Shown: positions 1 through 7,474 of the stretch, in pieces
Layout: the number at the start of each line of letters is the position of its first letter
How positions within the stretch are numbered: position 1 is the stretch's first letter
Origin: Deltaproteobacteria bacterium
GTDB lineage: Bacteria; Desulfobacterota; GWC2-55-46; DRQE01
Direction of reading: 5' to 3'
Length of the DNA stretch: 15,120 bases
NCBI GenBank assembly: GCA_030631875.1
Contig: DAOVKH010000011.1
Location: 1 to 15,120, forward strand
Notes under the pieces: model-generated
What the model saw: only the letters and a program-made list of their open reading frames with translations
Databases searched by the model: none
Told to the model about the DNA's origin: nothing
Position numbers and translations under genes: made by a program

Positions 1-426
1 CTACGAGTGCTCGCCAACAAACTCGTCATCTTCCATAAAGGCACGGCCGAGCTCTTCACAGGGACCTACAATGAATTCTTAGATACGATAGGCTGGGAAG
101 AAGAGGCATCTCTTAAAAAACCGTCGACTACCACAAAGCAAAGCTCCTCCGATGACTCCGACGACGGCGCAAAAAAACCAAGCCGAGGCATGGGTGCCGT
201 ACAGAAAGAATACGAAAAGACAGAGAAAGAAATACGCACGCTCGAAGACGAATTGAAGGTCAAGCACGAAGAAGCCACAGAGCTTTCATCCAAGGGCGGC
301 AAGAGTGGGCGCATAGAAGCACGCAAGCTATATAAGGTCATCGGAGATATACAAAAGAAGGTAGACAACAACTATACTCGACTCGAAGAACTGACTGAAG
401 AGATGGTAAGCTTAAGCGCAACATGA
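1..426 (+). CDS. ABC-F family ATPase, C-terminal fragment (5' end outside window)
   Basis: This is the last 141 codons of a gene that begins left of the window; the frame is open from base 1 to the TGA at 424-426. The first residues (ANKLVIF, then KGTAELFTGTYNEFL) match the tail of the second nucleotide-binding domain in ABC-F proteins, where a 'F.G.Y..FL' stretch follows the last beta strand. After it comes a Ser/Asp/Lys-rich linker (about residues 38-62 of the fragment). The rest is a highly charged helical segment rich in E, K and L, consistent with the C-terminal coiled-coil arm of Uup/EttA-type ABC-F proteins. Such proteins act in the cytoplasm on ribosomes or, for Uup, on branched DNA; which one applies here cannot be told because the Walker motifs and inter-domain linker are missing. 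The radical SAM gene follows 61 nt downstream on the same strand and may be co-transcribed. Confidence 0.8.
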   Translation, partial: LRVLANKLVIFHKGTAELFTGTYNEFLDTIGWEEEASLKKPSTTTKQSSSDDSDDGAKKPSRGMGAVQKEYEKTEKEIRTLEDELKVKHEEATELSSKGGKSGRIEARKLYKVIGDIQKKVDNNYTRLEELTEEMVSLSAT

Positions 427-487
427 TACGCTCTTACCTAAGATTAATCTTTCACAGCTTGTCAAGCCACCTCAACTGGACGTAACG

Positions 488-1963
488 ATGAAGATAGCAT
501 TTATTATTCCCGAAAACGGCATCAAAGGTGAAAAGAGTTTCTACGACTATAAATTCTTTTCGCGTTTCTTATTCTCCAAGAAGTACTTTTCATACCTACT
601 TGCCGTTCCTACACTCGTCTCCCTTACCCCCTCGGAGCACGAAGTGCGAATCTTCGATGAAAACATAGAAGATATTGATTACGATTGGGGGGCGGACCTC
701 GTAGCCATAAGCGTGCGCACGATGTTCGCCACGCGTGCCTACGCCATAACTAAAAAATTTAAAGAACGCGGCGTTAAAACAATTCTCGGAGGCATACACC
801 CATCCATGCGCACCGACGAAGCCTTGATCCACTGTGACAGCGTTGTAGTCGGCGAGGCCGAAGGCGTGTGGTTACAGGTATTAGAGGACGCTAAAAATAA
901 TAAACTTAAAAAAACCTACAAGGCAAATACTCCGACCGACCTTAAGGCCTGCTCACCGCCCGCGCGCTCGGCAATGAGAAAAGATAAGTACTTCTCAGAC
1001 ATCGTGCAGACGACAAAGGGGTGTCCTTTCCACTGCGAATTCTGCTCGGTCTACTCCTTTGACGGTCAAAAGATAAGAAATAAAACAGTAGGACAGGTCA
1101 TAGAAGAGATAGCCGAGATAAGTGGTACGACCGTAAAGTACAAGAAGAAATCCATCTTCTTTGCCGACGATAATATCATCGCCAATAAACCATTCGCCAA
1201 AGAACTATTCATAGCACTTAAGCCCTACAACCTGAACTGGTCCTGTCAGGCCTCGATAAATATCGCTCAGGAAGAAGAACTCCTCACCCTCATGAAGGCA
1301 TCCGGATGCGGTGCGATTCTCGTTGGCCTTGAATCCGTATCAGAAGAAAACCTCTCGCAGATGGACAAAGGCATTAACCTCAAGCACGACTACCTCGAAT
1401 CCATTAAGAAGATCCAATCGCACGGTATAATGGTGCATGGCTCTTTCATCCTCGGTTACGACTTTGATACGGAGAAATCCTTCGATGAGTTAATTGACTT
1501 CATAGAGAAATCAAAGCTTCTGATGCCACTCATAAATATCCTGACACCCTTTCCAGGCACAAAGCTCTTCGACCGCTTCGAGAAGGACAAACGAATCCTT
1601 CATAATGAGTGGGATAAATTCGACGGAAAGACGACCGTCTTTACCCCACTGAAGATGACCGCCGACGAGTTAACGGCCGGCCACAGACGAGTCATCAGAG
1701 CCCTCTACTCTTTTGATGCGATAGAGAAAAAACTGAACCACTACTGGGATATCGATTTCTGGAAAAAATCCAACGAGGTAGACCCTATAAGCTTTAAGTA
1801 TCGCATGCTCTTTTCTTTACGCTTAACGTCACTACTCTTCTCCACCAACTTTAAGAGAAGTAAATTTATTCTAAAATTGCTTCCAAAGATATTGTTCGAC
1901 AAACGCGTCAGAATATCAACAATACTCACCTTGATGGCCTACAACGACTACGCCTACTCGTAA
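488..1963 (+). CDS. B12-binding-domain radical SAM protein, function unassigned
   Basis: This 491-residue cytoplasmic enzyme has the architecture of class B (cobalamin-dependent-type) radical SAM proteins. Residues about 1-150 look like a Rossmann-type B12-binding domain: a hydrophobic first strand (MKIAFIIPENG), then DLVAISVRTMF, KTILGGIHPS and VVVGEAEG. The canonical DxHxxG cobalamin-ligand motif is not evident, as in many members of this family. The radical SAM core begins at about residue 174, with the [4Fe-4S] ligands C179, C183 and C186 in CPFHCEFC. It continues through FFADDNI and GSFILGYDFD to a C-terminal region with LTPFPGTKLFDRF and RILHNEW, which resembles the extension (DUF4070-like) found in many such proteins. 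Relatives methylate or cyclise lipids, tetrapyrroles and antibiotics, but nothing here fixes the substrate. The ATG at 488 begins a natural first beta strand, although the upstream Shine-Dalgarno sequence is weak. No biosynthetic partner genes lie nearby. Confidence 0.85.
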   Translation: MKIAFIIPENGIKGEKSFYDYKFFSRFLFSKKYFSYLLAVPTLVSLTPSEHEVRIFDENIEDIDYDWGADLVAISVRTMFATRAYAITKKFKERGVKTILGGIHPSMRTDEALIHCDSVVVGEAEGVWLQVLEDAKNNKLKKTYKANTPTDLKACSPPARSAMRKDKYFSDIVQTTKGCPFHCEFCSVYSFDGQKIRNKTVGQVIEEIAEISGTTVKYKKKSIFFADDNIIANKPFAKELFIALKPYNLNWSCQASINIAQEEELLTLMKASGCGAILVGLESVSEENLSQMDKGINLKHDYLESIKKIQSHGIMVHGSFILGYDFDTEKSFDELIDFIEKSKLLMPLINILTPFPGTKLFDRFEKDKRILHNEWDKFDGKTTVFTPLKMTADELTAGHRRVIRALYSFDAIEKKLNHYWDIDFWKKSNEVDPISFKYRMLFSLRLTSLLFSTNFKRSKFILKLLPKILFDKRVRISTILTLMAYNDYAYS

Positions 1964-1982
1964 CCGTCTTTAATGACGAAGA

Positions 1983-2015
1983 AAGCCCCTGCGAGCGTTC
2001 CGCTCGCAGGGGCTT
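1983..2015. terminator. Bidirectional terminator between convergent genes
   Basis: A perfect inverted repeat has 15-bp arms (1983-1997 and 2001-2015) around a TTC loop. The core arm is GCCCCTGCGAGCG. Read on the minus strand, the stem is followed by TTTCTTCG, a usable T-rich tail. Read on the plus strand it is followed only by AATCC after the arm's own CTT. It lies between the stop of the radical SAM gene (1963) and the stop of the last gene of the oxidase cluster (2115), so it probably ends both transcription units and ends the minus-strand one better. Nothing else was recognised in 1964-2114. Confidence 0.85.
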
Positions 2016-2114
2016 AATCCATATATCATAAACTCTCTTCTAAGGTTGACCAATAGAGATAATGAAATTATCGTTATCCGAGGCGACGTATGCGTTAAGG
2101 GAAGAGTACTCTCC

Positions 2115-2801
2115 TCACATGACGTGCTTAGCGTGCGCGCCGCTGACCACTAAAACAAAGTACAGAGCCTTTACGCCAAGAGCTATGAGTACGATAGCCG
2201 AGAGCGTATTAAACAATCTCCGTCTCTTTAAGAAGTGCTTATTTGTCGTAAGTGCTCCAACGAATAGAAGAGGCAATAACGTGCCGACTCCGAGAGCGGC
2301 CATAACCAAAGCACCCGGGACGATGCCACCCATAGTCGAAGCCTTCATAGCCGCCGCATATACCAAGCCGCACGGAACCAGCCCGTTTAAGGCTCCTAAG
2401 AAAAGGGCCGGACTTCTGCCAGCCTTAAGCCTCCTCGTTATAAATCCGTCTATGGCTCTCCTTGGGAGTATCGATGCCAATCGATGCTTTAATCTTGCAG
2501 GCACGGCATTCACCATATCAAGCCCCACGCCTATCATCACAAGCCCTACGACTATCGGCAAAATATCTCTGAAGATAAATAACTCCGACCTTAGTACGCC
2601 CATTCCAAATAGCCCCATCACAACGCCTATTGATATGTAGGTCAAGACCCTTCCTATATTATAGAAGAGCGTGAAGGCGAATTTGCCATTACCGAACTTA
2701 ATGGAGCAGGCCCCCATAAGCCCGCCACACATTCCAAGGCAGTGCAGTGAGCCAAATAGCCCCATCAAAAATATCATAATATAATCACCTGAGGTGGTCA
2801 T
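2115..2801 (-). CDS. TauE/SafE-like (DsbD_2 / UreH-type) membrane protein of the cbb3 maturation cluster
   Basis: This 228-residue polytopic inner-membrane protein has about six hydrophobic segments. Near the N-terminus is HCLGMCGG (H20, C21, M24, C25) and mid-protein is LNGLVPCGLVY. These paired Cys motifs in the first and fourth membrane segments are characteristic of the 'sulfite exporter TauE/SafE' annotation class that is really related to DsbD and UreH (PF13386 type). Members are commonly found at the end of ccoGHIS clusters and are thought to help copper handling or oxidase assembly; direct proof of the transport substrate is lacking. Its ATG at 2801 overlaps the ccoS stop in an ATGA, implying translational coupling. 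An in-frame ATG at 2777 (MIFLMGLFGSLHC) has a better Shine-Dalgarno (AGGTGA, 7 nt upstream) and matches where the family usually begins, so the true protein may be 220 residues. The C-terminus is HAKHVM. It is the last gene before the terminator. Confidence 0.8.
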   Translation of the reverse strand: MTTSGDYIMIFLMGLFGSLHCLGMCGGLMGACSIKFGNGKFAFTLFYNIGRVLTYISIGVVMGLFGMGVLRSELFIFRDILPIVVGLVMIGVGLDMVNAVPARLKHRLASILPRRAIDGFITRRLKAGRSPALFLGALNGLVPCGLVYAAAMKASTMGGIVPGALVMAALGVGTLLPLLFVGALTTNKHFLKRRRLFNTLSAIVLIALGVKALYFVLVVSGAHAKHVM

Positions 2802-2965
2802 CTATCGTCTCTCTCACTTTCGTCGTCTTCCTCATCGAAGAAGATTCTATACTTAGGGCCTTCCATATCCTCGAATTGCCCGCTCCTTATCGCCCATACA
2901 AGACACGCAACACCAACGAGTGCCAAGAGAATTATAACCGGAAGTATCAGGTAGAGTATCTCCAT
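2798..2965 (-). CDS. ccoS: Cbb3-type cytochrome oxidase assembly protein CcoS (55 aa)
   Basis: This short gene reads MEILYLILPVIILLALVGVA at its N-terminus, a single membrane span. It continues with CLVWAIRSGQFEDMEGPKYR and an acidic tail ending ERDDR. The motif 'W.I..GQFEDMEGP..RI' directly after one N-terminal transmembrane helix is the hallmark of CcoS. CcoS is needed for cofactor (haem/copper) insertion into the cbb3 oxidase. The start lies 1 nt after the ccoI stop and is preceded by GGAAGGA about 9 nt upstream. The stop overlaps the next start as ATGA. Length is typical for the family. Confidence 0.95.
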   Translation of the reverse strand: MEILYLILPVIILLALVGVACLVWAIRSGQFEDMEGPKYRIFFDEEDDESERDDR

Positions 2966-2966
2966 A

Positions 2967-5486
2967 TCAACGAATCCTTCCGCTCAGACGTATGGCATTA
3001 CCTATAACAAAGAGGGAGCTTAGAGGCATGGCTATGGCCGCAATTAACGGTACGACAAGGCCAGCGGCGGCAAGTGGAATTAATATGAGGTTATAAGCAA
3101 ATGAAAAAGTTAGGTTCTGCTTAATGGCACTCATCGTTGAATCGGATAGGTCTATTGCCTTTATGAGGCTCTCGGGGTTGGTATTAAGTAAGACCATATC
3201 CGCACTATCGATTGCAAGAGCCGTACCCTCGCCCATAGCCATGCCGACATCGGCGCGAGCAAGAGCCGGGCCATCGTTTATACCGTCGCCGACCATTATA
3301 ACCTTATCACCTCTTTCTTTAAGTTCAACTATTGCCCGCTCTTTATCCGCAGGCATTACCTCTGCAATGATATCATCTATCCCCAAATCGTCGGCAACCA
3401 TAGAGACAACACTCCGAGTGTCTCCTGAGAGAATAGTAACCTTAAGGCCGCGCCTCTTTAGTGACGCTACCAACTCAGCTGTGCCTTCGCGCAATTTATC
3501 CTTGAGGGCAATGAGCCCTAAGAGCTCTGACCTGCCATATGAATTCATCGCAACACATACGACACTCTTTGAAGCCTTGGCTAAACGTTCGACATCGTCC
3601 AAGAGTTTTGCCGAGACTTCAAAGCCCTCACTTCGCATAAAGGCAGAGCTCCCGACAAAGACATCTGCAACCGTACCCTTGCCATCACTATCACTATTGA
3701 TCAAAACATCCAGCTCTACCTCTGCCGATACGCCTCGACCTTGAGATAGACGAAAATCTTTTACTAAGAAGCTCTCATTATAGAGAGACCTCACCTTGGC
3801 TTCATTAACAATTGCTCTTCCAAGCGGATGCTCAGAAGAGGCCTCTACCATAGCTGCTATCTCTATAAGAAAATCTTCACTCACTTCTCTTTCACCACTT
3901 AAAATAACGTCGGTAACTTTGGGTCTGCCGTATGTAAGTGTTCCGGTCTTATCGAATACGACACGAGTTGCTTCTCCCATGGCTTGGAATACAGCACTGC
4001 TCTTTACGATTATCCCAAGGCGTGAACCACGACCAGTAGCCGAGACGACGGCGGCCGGTACGGCCAGAGCCAGAGCGCACGGACAGCTTACAATCAAGAC
4101 CGTCACCGTAACTATCACCGCGCGCGAAGGATCTATAAAGAGCCAAGACGTAAATGTAACGAGAGCTACGACGAGTATCGACGGCACAAAGACGCGCGCC
4201 ACCTTGTCGGTAAATTTTTCTATGGCCGCCTTATCGAGTTGCGCACCTTCGACAAGACGCCTTATCTCGCCAAGTATGGTCTTATCACCGACGGCGGTAA
4301 CGCTAAAGCGCAAGATGCCGTCGGTATTTATCGTGCCGCCAAGGAGACGCGAGCCTATCTCCTTCATAATGGTCGTCGATTCGCCCGTGAGCATGGATTC
4401 ATCGACCGCGGCGCGCCCGTAAGTTACAAGGCCGTCCATCGGTACGGTTTGACCGGGGCCTACCTCCACTTCGTCGCCCACTACGACCTCTCTTATACTT
4501 ACAAGACTGCTCACACCACCCCTTATGACGGTCGCACTATTTGGGTTTAATCCAAAGAGACGCTCGGTATCCATGCGTGCCTTCTTCTTTGCCGACAACT
4601 CAAAGTACCTTCCAAGCAAGATTAAAAATACAAACATCGCCGCACAATCAAAGTAAACATCCGACCTGCCTTTGAGTGTTGCCCAAGCGCTATAAAAGAA
4701 GGTCATCAAAAGCCCCAATGCCACCGGCATATCCATCGTTACATATTTGGATTTGATCGCATTATAAGAGCCAACGAAGAATGAACTGCCCGAGTAAAAT
4801 ACAACCGGCAAAGAGACTGCGAGGCTCAGGTACTGCAGTAGGTCTCTATAGCCCTCCTCTATACCCCAAAAATAACCGCCATATAAGCCTTCGGCAAAGA
4901 ACATAGTTGCGGCCATGCCTACGGCCGCCACCGAAAGGCGCGTAAGAAGAGTGCGCTTCTCGGCTTCAAGAAGCTCCGCGCCTTTCTTAGCATCGTAAGG
5001 CAGGGCACTATAGCCAAGACCTCTGAGCGTATGCATAATATCTTTAATGGTGGCACCGTTGCCGCTCCACCTGACCGTCATCCTGTTGGTCGTAAAATTT
5101 ATTCTCCCGTATGTTACACCCGGAATCTTAGATACAGCTCTCTCTATCAGCCATACGCAGGCACTACAGTGAATGCCCTCTACCATGAAGGCGGCCTCTG
5201 CTTCACCTTCTCCACCCTTTGATATAAACTCCGTGGTATCTACAAGCTCTTGGTCAAAGAGATTTTTAAGCTCGGGCGGTGCTAACGGACGAAGGTCACC
5301 ACGTCTGTCATAATATGATTCGAGACCTGCCGAGAATATGTAGTCGCATACACTCTTGCATCCGTTGCAACAGAATACTCTTTTAACTCCAGCCATGACG
5401 GCACTCTCTGTAAAGCGCGGCAACTCCAGGCCGCAGTGAAAACAACCATCGTCATAGTGAAGATCTTCTTTAAGTAAAGTATTCAT
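2967..5486 (-). CDS. ccoI: Cbb3 oxidase maturation copper-translocating P1B-type ATPase CcoI (FixI)
   Basis: This 839-residue P-type ATPase moves Cu(I) across the inner membrane for insertion into the CuB site of CcoN. It begins with the FixI-type Cys-rich segment (CFHC at 15-18, CCNGC at 39-43). An HMA metal-binding domain follows (GIHCSAC, C107/C110). The ATPase core then shows the membrane metal site CPC (468-470), a TGES actuator motif at 367-370, the phosphorylated Asp in DKTGT (D512), the nucleotide-binding SEHPLG (551-556) and GDGIND (733-738). The last two membrane helices carry YN (799-800) followed by a Pro, and MPLSS (820-824), the Cu(I)-pump type. It lies between ccoH (6 nt) and ccoS (1 nt). 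The FixI N-terminus and the cbb3 context separate it from the detoxifying CopA encoded further upstream. Confidence 0.95.
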   Translation of the reverse strand: MNTLLKEDLHYDDGCFHCGLELPRFTESAVMAGVKRVFCCNGCKSVCDYIFSAGLESYYDRRGDLRPLAPPELKNLFDQELVDTTEFISKGGEGEAEAAFMVEGIHCSACVWLIERAVSKIPGVTYGRINFTTNRMTVRWSGNGATIKDIMHTLRGLGYSALPYDAKKGAELLEAEKRTLLTRLSVAAVGMAATMFFAEGLYGGYFWGIEEGYRDLLQYLSLAVSLPVVFYSGSSFFVGSYNAIKSKYVTMDMPVALGLLMTFFYSAWATLKGRSDVYFDCAAMFVFLILLGRYFELSAKKKARMDTERLFGLNPNSATVIRGGVSSLVSIREVVVGDEVEVGPGQTVPMDGLVTYGRAAVDESMLTGESTTIMKEIGSRLLGGTINTDGILRFSVTAVGDKTILGEIRRLVEGAQLDKAAIEKFTDKVARVFVPSILVVALVTFTSWLFIDPSRAVIVTVTVLIVSCPCALALAVPAAVVSATGRGSRLGIIVKSSAVFQAMGEATRVVFDKTGTLTYGRPKVTDVILSGEREVSEDFLIEIAAMVEASSEHPLGRAIVNEAKVRSLYNESFLVKDFRLSQGRGVSAEVELDVLINSDSDGKGTVADVFVGSSAFMRSEGFEVSAKLLDDVERLAKASKSVVCVAMNSYGRSELLGLIALKDKLREGTAELVASLKRRGLKVTILSGDTRSVVSMVADDLGIDDIIAEVMPADKERAIVELKERGDKVIMVGDGINDGPALARADVGMAMGEGTALAIDSADMVLLNTNPESLIKAIDLSDSTMSAIKQNLTFSFAYNLILIPLAAAGLVVPLIAAIAMPLSSLFVIGNAIRLSGRIR

Positions 5487-5492
5487 AGCCCC

Positions 5493-5990
5493 TTAAACTT
5501 TTACCCTGAATATGCGCTCAACGATGCTATCACCTCTCTCGACTATAACCTTGATATCCCAAAACCCTGAGAGAGGAATAAAGAGACCACCCTTATGGAG
5601 TGCGCCGTTGAATTCAAGTGGAAACTCTTTATCGTAACTATCGGTAGCAGGGCGCATGAGTACCACACGCACGGTGGCATCTTTTAGCGAAGAGTTGTCT
5701 TTATCCAAGACCTTGACGGCGATGTCATTAGAGGCTTCGCCCTTAAGGACTTCCCCGGAAGTCTTGCCAAAGGCAAGGCTTATCTGCCATCCCAAGGTCG
5801 CCTCATCTTCGAGCGTCTTATTATAGAGTATGCCCTTTGCGTAGTAATCTTTGTCGACGAGGCCGTCATCTGACTTAAGTGCGGTATATATAAACCACAG
5901 ATTCACCGTTATGACTATCGTAAAGAAGGCGATTATGGCGTACGGCCAGATTGATCTTTGGCTTGTCTTTTTTTTCGTGGTATTATCCAT
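5493..5990 (-). CDS. ccoH: Cbb3 oxidase assembly protein FixH/CcoH
   Basis: This 165-residue membrane-anchored protein has a charged cytoplasmic N-terminus, one transmembrane helix at about residues 14-37 and a periplasmic beta-rich domain. The segment after the helix, DGLVDKDYYAKGILYNKTL, matches the conserved FixH signature (G-L-V-x-x-D-Y-Y-x-K-G-x-x-Y-N). FixH/CcoH associates with CcoN and the assembly machinery and is required for stable cbb3 assembly. The ATG overlaps the ccoG stop by one base (TAATG), so translation is probably coupled. The stop is 6 nt from ccoI. Length and position are normal for a ccoGHIS cluster. Confidence 0.93.
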   Translation of the reverse strand: MDNTTKKKTSQRSIWPYAIIAFFTIVITVNLWFIYTALKSDDGLVDKDYYAKGILYNKTLEDEATLGWQISLAFGKTSGEVLKGEASNDIAVKVLDKDNSSLKDATVRVVLMRPATDSYDKEFPLEFNGALHKGGLFIPLSGFWDIKVIVERGDSIVERIFRVKV

Positions 5991-7366
5991 TACCTTGCCC
6001 TTTCGGGGTAAAAGAATGTGCTCTCCTGAAGTGCATGAAGTTCCGTATCTTTAGTGTCGGTTATAATAAAGTTAAACTTCTTTACGCCATAAGACTCAGA
6101 GCTTGCCGGAGCATTGACTACAACCGAGACCTCATAGACCTCACCCGAAGAAATCTTAAATGGATTTTCACTTAATATAAGCTCCGCACCTTTTATGCCT
6201 TCAACACTTAATAGATAAGACCTCTCTACAGTGTCCTTATTCAAGGCCTTTATTTTGTATAGGTTAGATATCTCACCGTCAGCACCTTCGTAGTAAAGGG
6301 CACTCCTCTCCCTCAGTACGTCGAGAGCCAACGGGCTTCTCGTTACGAGCGAGTATACGAGCACTGTGGCCAAGATTATAAGTATCAGCGAATAGGCGAT
6401 GACTCTCGGCCTAAATATATGCGCCTTACCGCCTTTGAGTGAATTACCCTTAAGTGAATTAAGCGAAGAGTACTTTATGAGGTTTGGCGCACGCCCGACC
6501 TTTGCCATTATAGTATTGCAGGCATCTATGCAATCGGCACACGCCGTGCATTCGTACTGAAGGCCGTCGCGAATATCTATGCCTGCAGGACAAACTTGTA
6601 CGCAGAGCGTACAATCAATGCAGTCACCAAATGTAGCACCCTCTTGCTTACTATAATTAGCACTCCTTGGCTCACCCCTCTCGCCGTCATAGGCTATTAT
6701 CAATGTATCGCCGTCAAAGAGTGCCCCCTGAAACCTTCCATACGGGCACGGTATCGAACACATCCAACCCCTTAGAAAAGCACAGTCAATGTATGTAAAT
6801 AACGCGACAGATATTATCCAACTGATATTTGCCGAGGTAAGTGTATCGAGGCTAAACCTCAAGAACAACTCTCCGATGGGAATAAAGTATGAGAGAAAGG
6901 TAATGCCTACGACGAGGGAAACTATGAGCCAGAGCGAATGCTTCAAGACCCCCTTCGCTACCTTAGCAGGTGATAAAGGTTCTTTGGAGAGCTTTATCAT
7001 GGCGTTTCGGTCGCCATCGACAAACCTCTCTATCGCTATGAATAGATCTGTAAATAGTGTCTGCGGACACCCGTAACCGCACCACACGCGCCCGGCTATA
7101 GCCGTTACAAAGAAAAACGCTATGGCAAGAAATATCAGAAAGAAGACGACGTAGTAGACCTCTTGCGGCCATATTACGAGACCGAAGAGATAGAACTTTC
7201 TACTTGGTATATCTAAGAGAAGTGCCGGACGTCCGCCTATGGAGAGAAACGGAATAATAAAGTACGCTCCGAGAATAATCGTAGAGACGATACGCCTTAT
7301 AGACCTGAACTTACCGTGACTGCTCTTTGGATATATCTTTTCGAACTTACTGGAGGAGGTTAGCAT
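5990..7366 (-). CDS. ccoG: Cytochrome c oxidase accessory protein CcoG (RdxA/FixG), dicluster 4Fe-4S membrane protein
   Basis: This 458-residue membrane protein has several N-terminal transmembrane helices, a cytoplasmic ferredoxin-like part, a further helix (about 323-343) and a C-terminal Ig-like periplasmic domain. Two [4Fe-4S] motifs are complete: C249-C252-C255-C259 and C273-C276-C279-C283. Two further conserved Cys pairs are in CGYGCPQT (96/100) and WMCSIPCPYGR (203/207). CcoG has been described as a cupric reductase that supplies Cu(I) for the oxidase via CcoI-type ATPases, consistent with ccoH and ccoI following directly. It is the first gene after the ccoNOQP block and is separated from ccoP by about 108 nt with a hairpin. 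The Shine-Dalgarno upstream of the ATG is poor, but the start suits the family length. Confidence 0.95.
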   Translation of the reverse strand: MLTSSSKFEKIYPKSSHGKFRSIRRIVSTIILGAYFIIPFLSIGGRPALLLDIPSRKFYLFGLVIWPQEVYYVVFFLIFLAIAFFFVTAIAGRVWCGYGCPQTLFTDLFIAIERFVDGDRNAMIKLSKEPLSPAKVAKGVLKHSLWLIVSLVVGITFLSYFIPIGELFLRFSLDTLTSANISWIISVALFTYIDCAFLRGWMCSIPCPYGRFQGALFDGDTLIIAYDGERGEPRSANYSKQEGATFGDCIDCTLCVQVCPAGIDIRDGLQYECTACADCIDACNTIMAKVGRAPNLIKYSSLNSLKGNSLKGGKAHIFRPRVIAYSLILIILATVLVYSLVTRSPLALDVLRERSALYYEGADGEISNLYKIKALNKDTVERSYLLSVEGIKGAELILSENPFKISSGEVYEVSVVVNAPASSESYGVKKFNFIITDTKDTELHALQESTFFYPERAR

Positions 7367-7387
7367 ATATCTACTTTAACGACATCG

Positions 7388-7411
7388 CGCGCGGCCTCTT
7401 AAGGCCGCGCG
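7388..7411 (-). terminator. GC-rich stem-loop between ccoP and ccoG (possible attenuator or mRNA-processing hairpin)
   Basis: A perfect inverted repeat has 10-bp arms (CGCGCGGCCT and its complement) and a 4-nt loop at 7398-7401. It lies in the only sizeable gap inside the oxidase cluster. On the minus strand it is followed by CGATGTCGTT rather than a run of T, so it is not a strong intrinsic terminator. It may reduce read-through or protect the ccoNOQP message, giving more structural subunits than maturation factors. That role is inferred from position only. Confidence 0.5.
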
Positions 7412-7474
7412 AAACACCTTTCTTATAACTGCGTCCGTCTCAGAATTGATAGTGAGTGGAATCCGTGGAGTTAT

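Noticed and set aside
2062..2640. 192-codon plus-strand open frame opposite the TauE/SafE-like gene
   Set aside because: It is antisense to a well-supported membrane protein gene with family motifs. Its translation is a low-complexity Ala/Pro/Thr/Ile mix without a recognisable domain.
3124..4422. Two long plus-strand open frames (206 and 208 codons) opposite ccoI
   Set aside because: Both are Ser/Thr/Ala-rich mirror frames of a conserved ATPase gene, lacking family motifs or a convincing ribosome-binding site.
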